NCBI GenBank assembly: GCA_003551215.1
Contig: PUMD01000150.1
Coordinates: 1 to 41,226, forward strand
Reading direction: 5' to 3'
Length of the DNA stretch: 41,226 nucleotides
DNA from: Clostridia bacterium
GTDB lineage: Bacteria > Bacillota > Sulfobacillia > SLMV01
Part shown: piece after piece, positions 33,443 to 41,226 of the stretch
How positions within the stretch are numbered: the first letter of the stretch is position 1
Layout: each line of letters starts with the position of its first letter
Notes under the pieces: model-generated
The model's database searches: none
Told to the model about the DNA's origin: nothing
What the model saw: only the letters and a program-made list of their open reading frames with translations
Position numbers and translations under genes: made by a program

Positions 33443-33465
33443 GCAAAAACGCCCCCTGCCGCCGC

Positions 33466-34323
33466 TTATATGTCCCCTCTCCCCGGCAGATATTCTTCCG
33501 GCAGCCCGCGTCCGTCCTCGGTGAAACGGTCCACAGTACTCATATAATCCCAGACTATCCGCGACAGCCGGGTTATCACAGCTGAATTGTCACCGTCCAT
33601 TCCGTATGCGCTCATAACCGCCAGGACATAGGGGCGGCGCGGCAGGCTCACCCTGGCGACCTCACAGCGTACACCCTCCAGGCCTCCGGTTTTGCCTGCT
33701 ACGGGGATATCGGGGGGTACTGCCTCGCTGATGGGAGATGACTTCGGCTTACCCAGCACCTGCATGACTGCCTCAGAGGTGTCGCTGTCGATCAATCTGC
33801 CCTGATGCAGTATCTGCAGCCAGCGGGCCATGTCCCGGGCTGTGGAGCGATTCTCCCTGCCTTCGGCTACCGCCGTCCAGTCGATCATCTCGCGCTGCAG
33901 CTCGGTATCGGGGCAGTCAAGCCTCTTCATAAGGTCGTTGACCTGCTGCATGCCCGCCTTGCGAATACATATGTTAGTGGCCACATTGTCACTTACGTTT
34001 ATCATCAGTATGGCCAGGTTGCGCAGGGACAATCCGAAGCTGCCCTCCAGGTGCTGCAGCACCCCGCTTCCTGAGACGATATCCTCCGGGTTGACGGTGA
34101 TCTCGGAATCCAGGTCCAACTCTTCTTGGGCGGCCAGAGAAAAAAGCTGCATCAAAACGGGAACCTTGATGCTGCTTCCGGCTGCCAGCTGCAGCCTGCC
34201 TCTTATGTCCAGTCTGCGCTCCCGGTTGAGATCGATCATGTGCAGACCGACCACTCCGCGGAACTCATCAACAACTTTCTCGATGTCCCGGCGCATCTTT
34301 GCCTGTAGAATGTCCTGGGGCAT
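33466..34323 (-). CDS. Serine hydrolase of the class A beta-lactamase family
   Basis: 285 residues from ATG 34323 behind a clear AAGGAGG (8 nt spacing); the 99 codons open upstream are not protein-like. Active-site signatures: SSIK (Ser50, Lys53), SDN (111-113) and KTG (211-213). The class A Glu166 motif ExxLN is not evident, and no signal peptide is present although penicillin targets are outside the cell. It may therefore be an unconventional cytoplasmic hydrolase rather than a resistance enzyme. It is the last gene of a minus-strand run. Confidence 0.85.
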   Translation of the reverse strand: MPQDILQAKMRRDIEKVVDEFRGVVGLHMIDLNRERRLDIRGRLQLAAGSSIKVPVLMQLFSLAAQEELDLDSEITVNPEDIVSGSGVLQHLEGSFGLSLRNLAILMINVSDNVATNICIRKAGMQQVNDLMKRLDCPDTELQREMIDWTAVAEGRENRSTARDMARWLQILHQGRLIDSDTSEAVMQVLGKPKSSPISEAVPPDIPVAGKTGGLEGVRCEVARVSLPRRPYVLAVMSAYGMDGDNSAVITRLSRIVWDYMSTVDRFTEDGRGLPEEYLPGRGDI

Positions 34324-34486
34324 GCCTGCTGCCTCCTTAAGGGGGTATGCTGAACTACTGCCGACCGCCCGCGTCGAGCAGCCCGCATTCGGTGAAAGGT
34401 CACAATAAGGGTATTCTTCAGTCTGGATGTCGATCCTGTATTTCGTGGGGAATATCGGCTCGCAGGCGGGGAATTGATGAAAGCGG

Positions 34487-35017
34487 TTACTTGGTATGCC
34501 GGTCGGCGACGTTGGAGGCACCGAAAGATTCGGGTTTGATCTTGGCATTGAACCCGCTGCCGGTGACCATCCCCACCACTTCCCGGATGAGCTCGCTGGT
34601 ACGCCCCCGGCGTCCAACATCGAGGTGTATCTCTACGTTCAGCGATGCATGGCCGTTTTCTGCCAGGCGCCCGGCAAGCAGTCCGGCCACATGCAGACTC
34701 AGCGAAGTCTCATAAAAGATCTTCTGCCGCAGGCTGCTGAGCTTGCGGTGGTACTGACGGTGATAAAAGTAGCGAGCACCCTTACCCTCCCGGTGTATGA
34801 TAACGGCGGTCACAAAGCAGGTACGGTTGCCGATCTGCGAATCAGAACCCACTATTATCTTGTAGCTGGCCTCTTTCTGATCGCCCATAAAACCGATGAT
34901 CTCAGAGAACATGCGGTCGAAGCTCATGGAGCCCTTGGTGGGACTGATGAATTCATTGAGCTCCGCTTCCCTGCCCTGCCGCCGCATATTGTAGGAATTG
35001 GATGCAGTCTCGCTCAT
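34487..35017 (-). CDS. ykuK: YkuK/DUF458 RNase H-like protein
   Basis: 176 residues from ATG 35017 (AGGAGAGG 7 nt upstream). DUF458 proteins have an RNase H-like fold of unknown function, found mainly in Bacillota. Matching stretches: NEFISPTKGSMSFDRMFSEI, YKIIVGSDSQIG (acidic, likely metal-binding), TAVIIHREGKGARYFYHR and IHLDVGRRGRTSELIREVVG. The frame is open for 48 codons upstream without support. It has a plausible promoter at 35061-35089. Confidence 0.9.
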   Translation of the reverse strand: MSETASNSYNMRRQGREAELNEFISPTKGSMSFDRMFSEIIGFMGDQKEASYKIIVGSDSQIGNRTCFVTAVIIHREGKGARYFYHRQYHRKLSSLRQKIFYETSLSLHVAGLLAGRLAENGHASLNVEIHLDVGRRGRTSELIREVVGMVTGSGFNAKIKPESFGASNVADRHTK

Positions 35018-35060
35018 GATTTTACCTCTCCTAATATCGAATGCCGCCGGACTGTAATCA

Positions 35061-35089
35061 ATTATATACGGAACAGTGCATCCCTTTAA
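35061..35089 (-). promoter_or_regulatory. Possible promoter of ykuK
   Basis: On the minus strand a perfect TATAAT (35061-35066) with a weak TTAAAG (35084-35089) 17 bp upstream. Confidence 0.4.
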
Positions 35090-35162
35090 GGACAACCTAA
35101 ATGTCAATGCAAGCCAGTTTCGGTGTATCCGCCAATGGAGGCTGCCCACAGCACGGGCCACT

Positions 35163-36053
35163 TTACTGCCCGCCTATCATCTCTTCCCATTCGACTGCCA
35201 GGTCGACGTATTTTCCCATGGGCAGAGTCTCACCGCGCGCCTTCCGGTCTACGCCGCAGCGGTGCAGGAGACAGTCGATTCTGTCAGAGCTTACATCGGG
35301 CGCCTCAGGAAGGCTGATTGCATTCCGCAGGGCGTTGCGAATCGTCTTGCGGCGCCAGTTAAATGCCGAGCGGACCAGCCATATATAGGAAGAAAACTCA
35401 ACCGGCGGCCGGGGACTACGCGGAGCCAGCTTCACCAAGGCAGAGTGAACTTCCGGAGGCGGCCAGAAACAGTTGGGGCTGACCTGGTGAACAATGCTAA
35501 CCTGAGCAAAATAACAAACCGCCAGCGTCAGGGTTCCGTAATCTTTGCCCCCCGGAGAAGCTGCCAGACGCTCAGCCACCTCCTTTTGCAGCATAAAAAC
35601 AGCGCTCTCCCATCTTACATCCGACTCCAGCAGATGGTTTATGATCGGCGGCGCGGCGCCGTAGGGCAGGTTGCCGAACACTGCCACCGATTCGCCCTCC
35701 GGCAAAACCTCCTCCCAGCAGATATCCCGGGCATCGGCAAATACCATATCCACGTTGTCACGACCGCTGGTCACCTCCTGCAGCAGGGGTTTTATACCGC
35801 GGTCTATCTCTACTGCCAGCACCCGGGAGAAGCTATGAGAAAGCGGCAGCGTCAGTATGCCCGGACCCGCGCCAATGTCGCAGGCCCAGCGCGGCGCGTT
35901 TTCAGATAACCCGGCCCCACCAGCGGACAATATTATATCCACGATGTTGGGGTCGACCAGAAAGTGCTGACCCAGGCTCTTGCTCGGGGTGCAGCCATAT
36001 TTGTCCATAAGCTCGCGCAACCTGTTGAGGGTGAGGTAGTGCTGATGGTTCAT
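35163..36053 (-). CDS. rsmA: 16S rRNA (adenine1518/1519-N6)-dimethyltransferase RsmA/KsgA
   Basis: 296 residues, normal length. It dimethylates two adenines near the 3' end of 16S rRNA in late small-subunit assembly. KSLGQHFLVD, the SAM motif DIGAGPGILTLPL, VEIDRGIKPLL and the catalytic FGNLPYGAAPPI are all present. It overlaps tatD by 4 bp in the common Bacillota order metG-tatD-rsmA; the rnmV gene often found between tatD and rsmA is missing here. Confidence 0.96.
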   Translation of the reverse strand: MNHQHYLTLNRLRELMDKYGCTPSKSLGQHFLVDPNIVDIILSAGGAGLSENAPRWACDIGAGPGILTLPLSHSFSRVLAVEIDRGIKPLLQEVTSGRDNVDMVFADARDICWEEVLPEGESVAVFGNLPYGAAPPIINHLLESDVRWESAVFMLQKEVAERLAASPGGKDYGTLTLAVCYFAQVSIVHQVSPNCFWPPPEVHSALVKLAPRSPRPPVEFSSYIWLVRSAFNWRRKTIRNALRNAISLPEAPDVSSDRIDCLLHRCGVDRKARGETLPMGKYVDLAVEWEEMIGGQ

Positions 36054-36853
36054 GGCCGGCTGTCCTCCTCGGTGGAGGGCAGCTCTATGCCGAAGAACCG
36101 CTCTGCATTCTCCGCTGTCGCCCGGGCAACCAGGTCCACCGGCTGTTTTCTCAGTGAGGCTATCTTCTCAGCTACGTGCCGCACGTAGGCCGGTTCGTTG
36201 CGCTTGCCCCGATGGGGCTGCGGAGTAAGATAGGGGCAGTCAGTCTCTAAAAGAAGCCTATCAGGCGGCACCTGCCGGGCTACTTTCTGCGTCTCATTCG
36301 CACCAGAGAAGGTAACAACGCCACCCAGGGCGATATGATACCCCCTGTCGACAGCCCGCTGCATCAGCATCGGTCCGCCGGCGAAGCAGTGAAGCAGCAC
36401 CGGGTGTCCAGCAGGCAGCACCTCCCCGAGAATATCAAAGCAGTCTTCGTCGGCCTCCCGGTTATGCACAACCACTGGATAATGCTCAGATACCGCCAGC
36501 TGCAAAATCCGCCGGAAAACCTCCCTCTGCTGCTGAGGAGGAGAGAAGTTGTGGTGATAGTCCAGTCCGATTTCACCAACAGCCACAACTTCGGGACGAC
36601 GCAGAAGCTGCTTCAGCCAGTTGAAGTCATCGTCTACGTAGCTTTTCGCAGCGTGCGGGTGGACGCCGACTGCGGCCCACATCCCTTCATACTCCGAGGC
36701 CAGACCGACGGTTAAATGAGAACGCTGCCGGTCTATGCCCACGTTTATTATGCCCCTGACCGAGCCGCGCCGGGCACGCTCTATGCACGCGGCGCGGTCG
36801 GCATCGAAGCGTGAGTCATCCAGATGCGCGTGGCTGTCGACAAGCCGCATCAC
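36050..36853 (-). CDS. tatD: TatD family DNase
   Basis: 267 residues. TIM-barrel metal-dependent hydrolase: DSHAHLDDSRFD (two His and Asp ligands), VAVGEIGLDYHHN (Glu), PVVVHNREADED, LLHCFAGG and LLETDCPYLTP. Members act as 3'-5' exonucleases or trim D-aminoacyl and other substrates. It overlaps metG by 4 bp upstream and rsmA by 4 bp downstream, so these three are one operon controlled by the T-box. Confidence 0.95.
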   Translation of the reverse strand: MMRLVDSHAHLDDSRFDADRAACIERARRGSVRGIINVGIDRQRSHLTVGLASEYEGMWAAVGVHPHAAKSYVDDDFNWLKQLLRRPEVVAVGEIGLDYHHNFSPPQQQREVFRRILQLAVSEHYPVVVHNREADEDCFDILGEVLPAGHPVLLHCFAGGPMLMQRAVDRGYHIALGGVVTFSGANETQKVARQVPPDRLLLETDCPYLTPQPHRGKRNEPAYVRHVAEKIASLRKQPVDLVARATAENAERFFGIELPSTEEDSRP

Positions 36854-38817
36854 TTCACCCTGCTTCCCGGCGGCATGGTCTCATCAACTGTAACCAGGCT
36901 CATACCCTCATCGTCTTCTGCCGCCAGTATCATACCCTCGGACTGCACCCCAAACAAAGTGACCGGTTCCATGTTGGCTACCACGACTACCTGTTGATCG
37001 ACGATCTCCTCCGGGCTGTAGTGTTCAGCTATACCTGCGACTACCTGACGTAGTTCACCGAATCCGATATTTACCACGACCTTAAGTAGTCTGTCGGCAT
37101 CCTCTATTTGCTCGGCTTCCACTATTCTGCCGACTACCAGCTCCATTTCGGTAAAAGTATCATAGTCTATCGCCGGCAGGTGTTCGACCTCCTGGGGCTG
37201 TTCGTCGGTGCCGGCTTTCTCCTCGGTATCCATCTGCAGCACCTCCTCGGGATCTATTCTGGGAAACAACGGCTCTCCCCGCTGAATTCTGATTCCCCAG
37301 GGAAGTCCGCCCCACTGTAGATCTTCCCACCTGGTATCTTCAATGGCAGTGTCCGTTCCGCGCAAACCCAGCTGGCGCCAGACCTCGCCGGGCGCATCAA
37401 CCAGGTAAGGCCGCATGGCGATGGCCAGGATGCGCAGGACTTCAGCCAGGTTGTAAAGTACGGTATCGCGACGCCGAAGCTGCTGCTCATCACCATCCAG
37501 ATTCCAGGGAGCACAGGCATCCACGTACTTGTTTGCAGTAGAGACCAGCTGCCAGATGGCTGTCAGCGAGGCATCCAGATGATTTTGCTCCAGGGCTTCG
37601 GCGGCCTCATCTACTGCCTTTTTGGCCACCCGCTGCAAATCGGCGTCGATATCTTTTCTCTGCTGCGGATCCGGAGTCGGAATTTTCCCGTCGGTGTACT
37701 TTTCTATCATGGCCGTCACCCGGCTGAGCAGATTGCCCAGATCGTTGGCCAGATCAACATTGGTACGCTCTATAAGAGCCCTCTCAGTGTACTTGCCGTC
37801 AGCACCAAAGGGAATCTCTCGCAGCAGGAAATAGCGCACCGCGTCGCGACTGTATTTGTCGGCCAGGATCAGCGGATCAACCACATTGCCCCTCGATTTT
37901 GACATCTTCTCGCCCCCGAGGGTCAACCACCCGTGCCCGAAAACCGTCTGCGGAAGCGGCAGATCGAGGGCCATGAGAATGATCGGCCACACGACGCAGT
38001 GAAACCGGAGAATCTCTTTGCCGATGAGGTGAACATCTGCTGGCCACCAGCGGTTGAACTCGTCGCTTTGTTCCTCAGAACCATAACCTATTGCGCTGAT
38101 GTAGTTGCAGACCGCATCGAACCACACGTAGATGACATAGTCAGAGTCGAAGGGCACTGTTATGCCCCAGTCAAGGGACTCGCGCTGTCTGCTTACGCAC
38201 ATGTCTTGCAGGCCGCTTTTGAGAAAGCTTACCACCTCGTTGCGGCGGATCTCTGGCTGGATGAAGTCGGGGTTTTCCTCAATGTGCTGCAAAAGCCGCT
38301 CAGCGTACCGGCTCAGACGCAGAAAATAGGCATCTTCCTCCACCCAGGAGACGTCCCGCCCGCAGTCCGGGCAGTTGCCTTCCTGCAGTTTGCTCTCCAG
38401 CCAGAAGCTCTCGCAGGGGGTGCAGTACCAGCCTTCGTAGGTGGACAGATAGATATCGTCCTGGCTGTGCAGTTGAGCAAAAATATCCTGTACCGCCGTG
38501 CAGTGTTCCTCATCGGTGGTCCGGATGAACCGATCATAGGAAATCCCCAGATCCGACCACAGATCTTTGATCCAGCCCACCATTTCGTCGACAAACTCCT
38601 GCGGAGGCACCCCCTTTTCGCAGGCAGCCTGCTCAATCTTCTGCCCATGTTCATCTGTTCCCGTCAGGTAGAAGGTATCCCTACCCCGCAGCCGGTGGTA
38701 GCGGGACAGCGCATCAGCAGCCACGGTCGTGTAGGTGTGGCCTATGTGCAGCCGGTTGTCGGGATAATAGATCGGGGTAGTAATGTAGAATTTTTGCCTG
38801 TCTCCCTCCCCGGGCAT
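36850..38817 (-). CDS. metG: Methionyl-tRNA synthetase
   Basis: 655 residues from ATG 38817 (GGGAGG, 8 nt spacing); an in-frame start 13 codons earlier is unsupported. HIGH at 24-27 (RLHIGHTYT), KMSKS at 304-308, and a four-Cys zinc knuckle (Cys132, 135, 149, 152 in YCTPCESFW and NCPDCG). The C-terminal ~110 residues after a Glu-rich linker form the tRNA-binding OB-fold (FTEMELVVGRIVEAEQ), as in the dimeric bacterial enzyme. Expression is controlled by the T-box leader just upstream; tatD and rsmA are cotranscribed. Confidence 0.97.
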   Translation of the reverse strand: MPGEGDRQKFYITTPIYYPDNRLHIGHTYTTVAADALSRYHRLRGRDTFYLTGTDEHGQKIEQAACEKGVPPQEFVDEMVGWIKDLWSDLGISYDRFIRTTDEEHCTAVQDIFAQLHSQDDIYLSTYEGWYCTPCESFWLESKLQEGNCPDCGRDVSWVEEDAYFLRLSRYAERLLQHIEENPDFIQPEIRRNEVVSFLKSGLQDMCVSRQRESLDWGITVPFDSDYVIYVWFDAVCNYISAIGYGSEEQSDEFNRWWPADVHLIGKEILRFHCVVWPIILMALDLPLPQTVFGHGWLTLGGEKMSKSRGNVVDPLILADKYSRDAVRYFLLREIPFGADGKYTERALIERTNVDLANDLGNLLSRVTAMIEKYTDGKIPTPDPQQRKDIDADLQRVAKKAVDEAAEALEQNHLDASLTAIWQLVSTANKYVDACAPWNLDGDEQQLRRRDTVLYNLAEVLRILAIAMRPYLVDAPGEVWRQLGLRGTDTAIEDTRWEDLQWGGLPWGIRIQRGEPLFPRIDPEEVLQMDTEEKAGTDEQPQEVEHLPAIDYDTFTEMELVVGRIVEAEQIEDADRLLKVVVNIGFGELRQVVAGIAEHYSPEEIVDQQVVVVANMEPVTLFGVQSEGMILAAEDDEGMSLVTVDETMPPGSRVK

Positions 38818-38857
38818 CGTTTTGACCTCCCTTTTCGTTGAAGTACGTCTGTGCAAA

Positions 38858-39115
38858 ACAAAAAACCCGCCTCACAGAGACGGGGTAACCGCGGTACCAC
38901 TCTGTTTTGCCTCAACCTCACGGCTGAAGCCTCGTCGGAGCACATGACTCCACGACACTGTAACGGGTGCAGCCGTGAGCACCTACTTGGCAGCCCGTTC
39001 GGCGCTCAGCTCAAGGGCCATCTTCTTTCCGCCTTTGCCCACCGGCTCTCACCGTATCCGGCTCGCTGCAGGACTCGAAACGGAAATACTCCTCCCTGTC
39101 ATCGCTTTTTCAGAT
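38858..39115 (-). promoter_or_regulatory. T-box leader of metG with AUG specifier
   Basis: The minus strand carries the T-box core GAGTGGTACCGCGG (complement around 38889-38902) and a terminator stem CCCGTCTC-TGT-GAGGCGGG followed by six T and TTTT (38852-38884). Stem I begins near 39110 with the AGGGAGGAGTA-type bulge. The specifier loop GAAGATGGCCC holds AUG at 39019-39021, which fits methionine. The leader probably starts near 39175. Uncharged tRNA-Met should pair there and prevent termination. Confidence 0.9.
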
Positions 39116-39259
39116 TATCTACCCCACCGTTTAGCCAGAGACCATCAATCATCTCGAAACCGGAAAGCAGGGTGTCTACTATAGTGTTACAACTGCGGCA
39201 AAAATTCAACCCCGAACCCACATGCGACCTTTGAATACTGCGGTCCTCATCCGGGATGG

Positions 39260-40015
39260 TCAGCTCTCGGGCCGACCCACCGGTATGAGATAAAGAGGGG
39301 ATTCACCTTCGCCCATCCGCATTATGCTGGCAATACTATCATCATCAAAGGCGCCAATCACCACTGTCCCCAGATTCAGTGATGTTGCCTGCAGGTAAAT
39401 ATTCTGCGCAGCATGCCCGGCTTCCATGTGAACATACCGCTCCCCGCGGTCTCCATATCGCGCGGTTGTCCGTTCATAAACGCCCGAAATCACCAGCACA
39501 ACCGGCGCCTCCCTGATTGGGTCCTGCCGAAGGCCGGCCTGGTACAGTTCATCCCGACGGTCTTCTTCATCCACTTCGCTGAGTCGATGTCGCCGGGGAT
39601 CGTAGCGATAGACTCCCTCGGAAAGGCCACGAACCGAGCCGACCACCAGGTAAACCTCCAGCGGATAGGTGGCTCCAGCCGACGGAGCAGTCCTGAACCC
39701 GCGTTCATCAGTTATGCCAGCAGCCGCCCACAGAAGCTGCCCTACCTCTCGCAGCTGCAGAGGTTCGTCGGTGTACTGACGCACCGACCGCCGCTCTTTC
39801 AGCGCCCTTTCCACATCCATACCGTCGGTGGTGGGGTCGGGCAACTCAAGATCCTCGCCGATAGAGTTCACTTCACCTTCGAGGTCCCGGTCATCTTCGG
39901 CCAGCGGAGCATCCCATGGTTCATCTATGGGCCTGCCGGGAAGCAGGCTGATTCCGTAGGCAGCCAGTCCCATCAGGACGATGATAACCAGGACAGTTGT
40001 GAGATGCCTTCTCAC
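39260..40015 (-). CDS. SagB/ThcOx-type nitroreductase with N-terminal membrane anchor
   Basis: 251 residues. One N-terminal hydrophobic segment (LTTVLVIIVLMGLAAYG) followed by an acidic linker, then the FMN-dependent oxidoreductase domain: RRSVRQYTDEPL, TAPSAGATYPLEVYLVVG and MEAGHAAQNIYLQATSLNLG. SagB-type proteins oxidise azoline rings in thiazole/oxazole peptides, but many such proteins in anaerobes occur without a partner, and no YcaO or SagC is seen here. Start GTG 40015, GGGAGG about 12 nt upstream. It probably acts outside the cell membrane face given its anchor. Confidence 0.85.
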   Translation of the reverse strand: MRRHLTTVLVIIVLMGLAAYGISLLPGRPIDEPWDAPLAEDDRDLEGEVNSIGEDLELPDPTTDGMDVERALKERRSVRQYTDEPLQLREVGQLLWAAAGITDERGFRTAPSAGATYPLEVYLVVGSVRGLSEGVYRYDPRRHRLSEVDEEDRRDELYQAGLRQDPIREAPVVLVISGVYERTTARYGDRGERYVHMEAGHAAQNIYLQATSLNLGTVVIGAFDDDSIASIMRMGEGESPLYLIPVGRPES

Positions 40016-40295
40016 GAATCTGCTACACCTCCCTGCCAGGGCACATTTGCTTCACACAACACGCCGTACCCTGTGTGCCTCTTGCCCCCAGCTTATCCGA
40101 TCTCATAAGCGACAGTTAAGGTCGGCATCAACGCATTGAGAGCAACATGTGGACTTGTACGGGCATTATATGTCAACTGTCGACGCCACACCAGACACCT
40201 GTGGGAGCCCTCAGTCGGTTCGAACGTGGCACGACGCCCCGGAGTTGCCGCTGATAATGTCAGGCGAGGCAAGATTGACCTGCGGAGAAGTCAGA

Positions 40296-40766
40296 TCACT
40301 TCCTTTTTCTACGTCTGCGCGCATCCGCAGAGGGAACCAACAGCAAAGCCCGCTCGTTCCGACGGGCCAGCTGCTGGGCAATGCTCGGCTGAATCAGCTC
40401 TTCAACCACGTGTTGCGGTGAAGTTCCGCATATTATCATGTCCACTTTCTCATCATCAGCAGTTTGCAGTATGGCATCAACGGGGTCTTCATCCTCCAAT
40501 ACCATGGAACGGACCGGAACACCGCAGCGCTCCATTGCCCTCTGCGGCGGCCGGAGAAACTGTTCTTCCTGATCCGGTAGGGGCTCCATTGAATCTTCCA
40601 GCTGCTCTCGCTCTTTTTCTTCAAGGTATCCTTTGGAATGAGTCCAGGGCTTGGGGTTGACGTGAAGCAGTATGACTTCAGCTGCGGCTCTTTGAGCCAG
40701 TTGGCAGGCAAAGTCAGCCACCTGTTTGTGGTAGGTGCCGCCGGAAACACACACGAGCATCTTCAT
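40296..40766 (-). CDS. Universal stress protein (UspA) family protein
   Basis: 156 residues. MKMLVCVSGG and EVILLHVNP start the fold, and PVDAILQTADDEKVDMIICGTS and RNERALLLVPS end it. The ATP-binding G-x2-G-x9-GS/T loop is not intact (GTSPQHVVEELIQPSI), so it likely belongs to the non-ATP-binding group. It follows the SLC13-type permease gene on the same strand and has its own promoter at 40826-40854. The two may form a transport-associated pair. Confidence 0.85.
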   Translation of the reverse strand: MKMLVCVSGGTYHKQVADFACQLAQRAAAEVILLHVNPKPWTHSKGYLEEKEREQLEDSMEPLPDQEEQFLRPPQRAMERCGVPVRSMVLEDEDPVDAILQTADDEKVDMIICGTSPQHVVEELIQPSIAQQLARRNERALLLVPSADARRRRKRK

Positions 40767-40825
40767 GGGATTTTATTCTCTCCTCACGAACATCTGTGAT
40801 GACCCAGCGCAACCCAGTCAGGTCT

Positions 40826-40854
40826 ATTATACTCGGATTGTGTCGTTTATGTAA
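40826..40854 (-). promoter_or_regulatory. Likely promoter of the UspA-family gene
   Basis: On the minus strand TTACAT (40849-40854) and TATAAT (40826-40831) are 17 bp apart. The -35 overlaps the end of the permease gene. Confidence 0.55.
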
Positions 40855-41226
40855 TCCCCAAAGTGGGCCACCAAAAGGCAGCAACCAGGGACAAAACAAT
40901 CAAGGAGACAAGCGCCATCCAGAAGCCCGCCCGCAGAAAATCCCTTGCCTCAACGTAGCCGCTGGAGTAGATGATGGCGTTAGAGGGGGTTCCTATTATC
41001 AACATGAAGGCAAACTATGATGCCATAGCCGCTGCCACACCAACCATTGCCTGCGAGGTGCCTGAGATTTCGGCAGCTTCCAAGAATACGGGGCCCAACA
41101 GTGCAACGGCGGGACCGTCGGACATCGTCTGGCTGAAAAGCGTCATCAAGGTGGACGACGAAATTACCAGCCCGAGACCTTCCCCAAGTCCCAAAGCGCC
41201 GATCACTGTCATGGCCCGCTGCGCCA
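40847..41226 (-). pseudogene. SLC13/DASS-type permease C-terminus with in-frame amber codon, cut by the window edge
   Basis: The minus strand holds the last part of a dicarboxylate/divalent-anion-type permease: SSSTLMTLFSQTMSDGPAVA, AMVGVAAAMAS, then TAG at 41015-41017, then FAFMLIIGTPSNAIIYSSGY and a final membrane helix to the stop at 40847. Similar permeases have Ser at this point, and TCG to TAG is one base. The rest of the frame is intact, so this is a recent mutation, an error or readthrough. No sign of a selenocysteine- or pyrrolysine-related gene is seen in the window. Confidence 0.75.

Noticed and set aside
33423-33456. Inverted repeat GGGGGCGT / ACGCCCCC at the end of thiI
   Set aside because: Long 18-nt loop, overlaps coding sequence, and no T-run follows on the plus strand; too weak to call a terminator.
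34324-34620. 99-codon upstream extension of the beta-lactamase-like frame
   Set aside because: Pro/Ser-rich and not family-like; the ATG at 34323 has a clear AAGGAGG.
40016-40295. 280-bp gap between the SagB-like and UspA-like genes, with short frames
   Set aside because: No feature recognised beyond the ribosome site of the SagB-like gene.

Overview
The window looks like chromosome of an anaerobic Gram-positive bacterium, most likely a Clostridia-type Bacillota. The reasons are strong GGAGG-type ribosome binding sites, frequent TTG and GTG starts, sigma-A-type promoters, a T-box leader on methionyl-tRNA synthetase, and families common in that group (CGGC, DUF134, DUF362, thiazoline carboxylate hydrolase, YgeY-type hydrolase, M81 peptidases). 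Base composition is fairly GC-rich throughout. I see no rRNA, tRNA, CRISPR array, insertion sequence or phage gene. The assignment to a class is inference.

Layout. 1-7.3 kb: end of a PqqB-like metallo-hydrolase, pyroglutamyl peptidase, an alanine racemase relative, an M32 carboxypeptidase, a family 2 glycosyltransferase, a CGGC protein, and a hydrolase-like/transglutaminase-like fusion. 7.3-10.3 kb: a small secreted protein, a long non-coding stretch, and a Zn/Cd-type P1B ATPase whose metal-binding domain and pump are split by a one-base frame change at a run of six A, behind a palindromic operator. 10.3-17.5 kb: a DUF362 ferredoxin-like protein, the TldE-TldD pair, an M20 peptidase with an NAD-kinase-like protein, and TrmO. 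17.6-24.3 kb: a broken GNAT acetyltransferase, an M81 peptidase, an F420-ligase-like protein with an inserted domain, a cysteine-synthase-like enzyme and a YgeY-type hydrolase. 24.3-29.6 kb: a DUF134-Fur regulator operon with a LexA-like box, a second M81 peptidase with DUF402 and membrane proteins, NikR, an ECF S-component and a methyltransferase. 29.6-33.4 kb: a sulfur/cysteine group (thiazoline carboxylate hydrolase, JAMM peptidase, cysteine desulfurase, ThiI). 33.4-41.2 kb: a class A beta-lactamase-like protein, YkuK, RsmA, TatD, MetG with T-box, a SagB-type nitroreductase, a universal stress protein, and the end of an SLC13-type permease interrupted by an amber codon.

How the parts work together. 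Peptide and amino-acid turnover dominates: about ten peptidases or amidohydrolases of unrelated families lie within 31 kb, alongside PLP enzymes. A second theme is metals and sulfur (P1B ATPase, Fur, NikR, ECF S-component, desulfurase, ThiI, JAMM). The most interesting signals are regulatory: (i) a possible frameshift switch making a metal chaperone and a pump from one gene; (ii) an identical dyad, TAGCACA-N12-TGTGCTA, in front of trmO and of the ECF S-component gene beside nikR, which suggests a shared regulator; (iii) a GAAC-N4-GTTC box in the DUF134-fur promoter; (iv) a promoter that runs straight into an intrinsic terminator ahead of the JAMM gene.

Caution: three genes here carry frame or stop defects (P1B ATPase, GNAT, SLC13 permease). 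Some may be sequencing or assembly errors, and read-level checking should come before biological interpretation.
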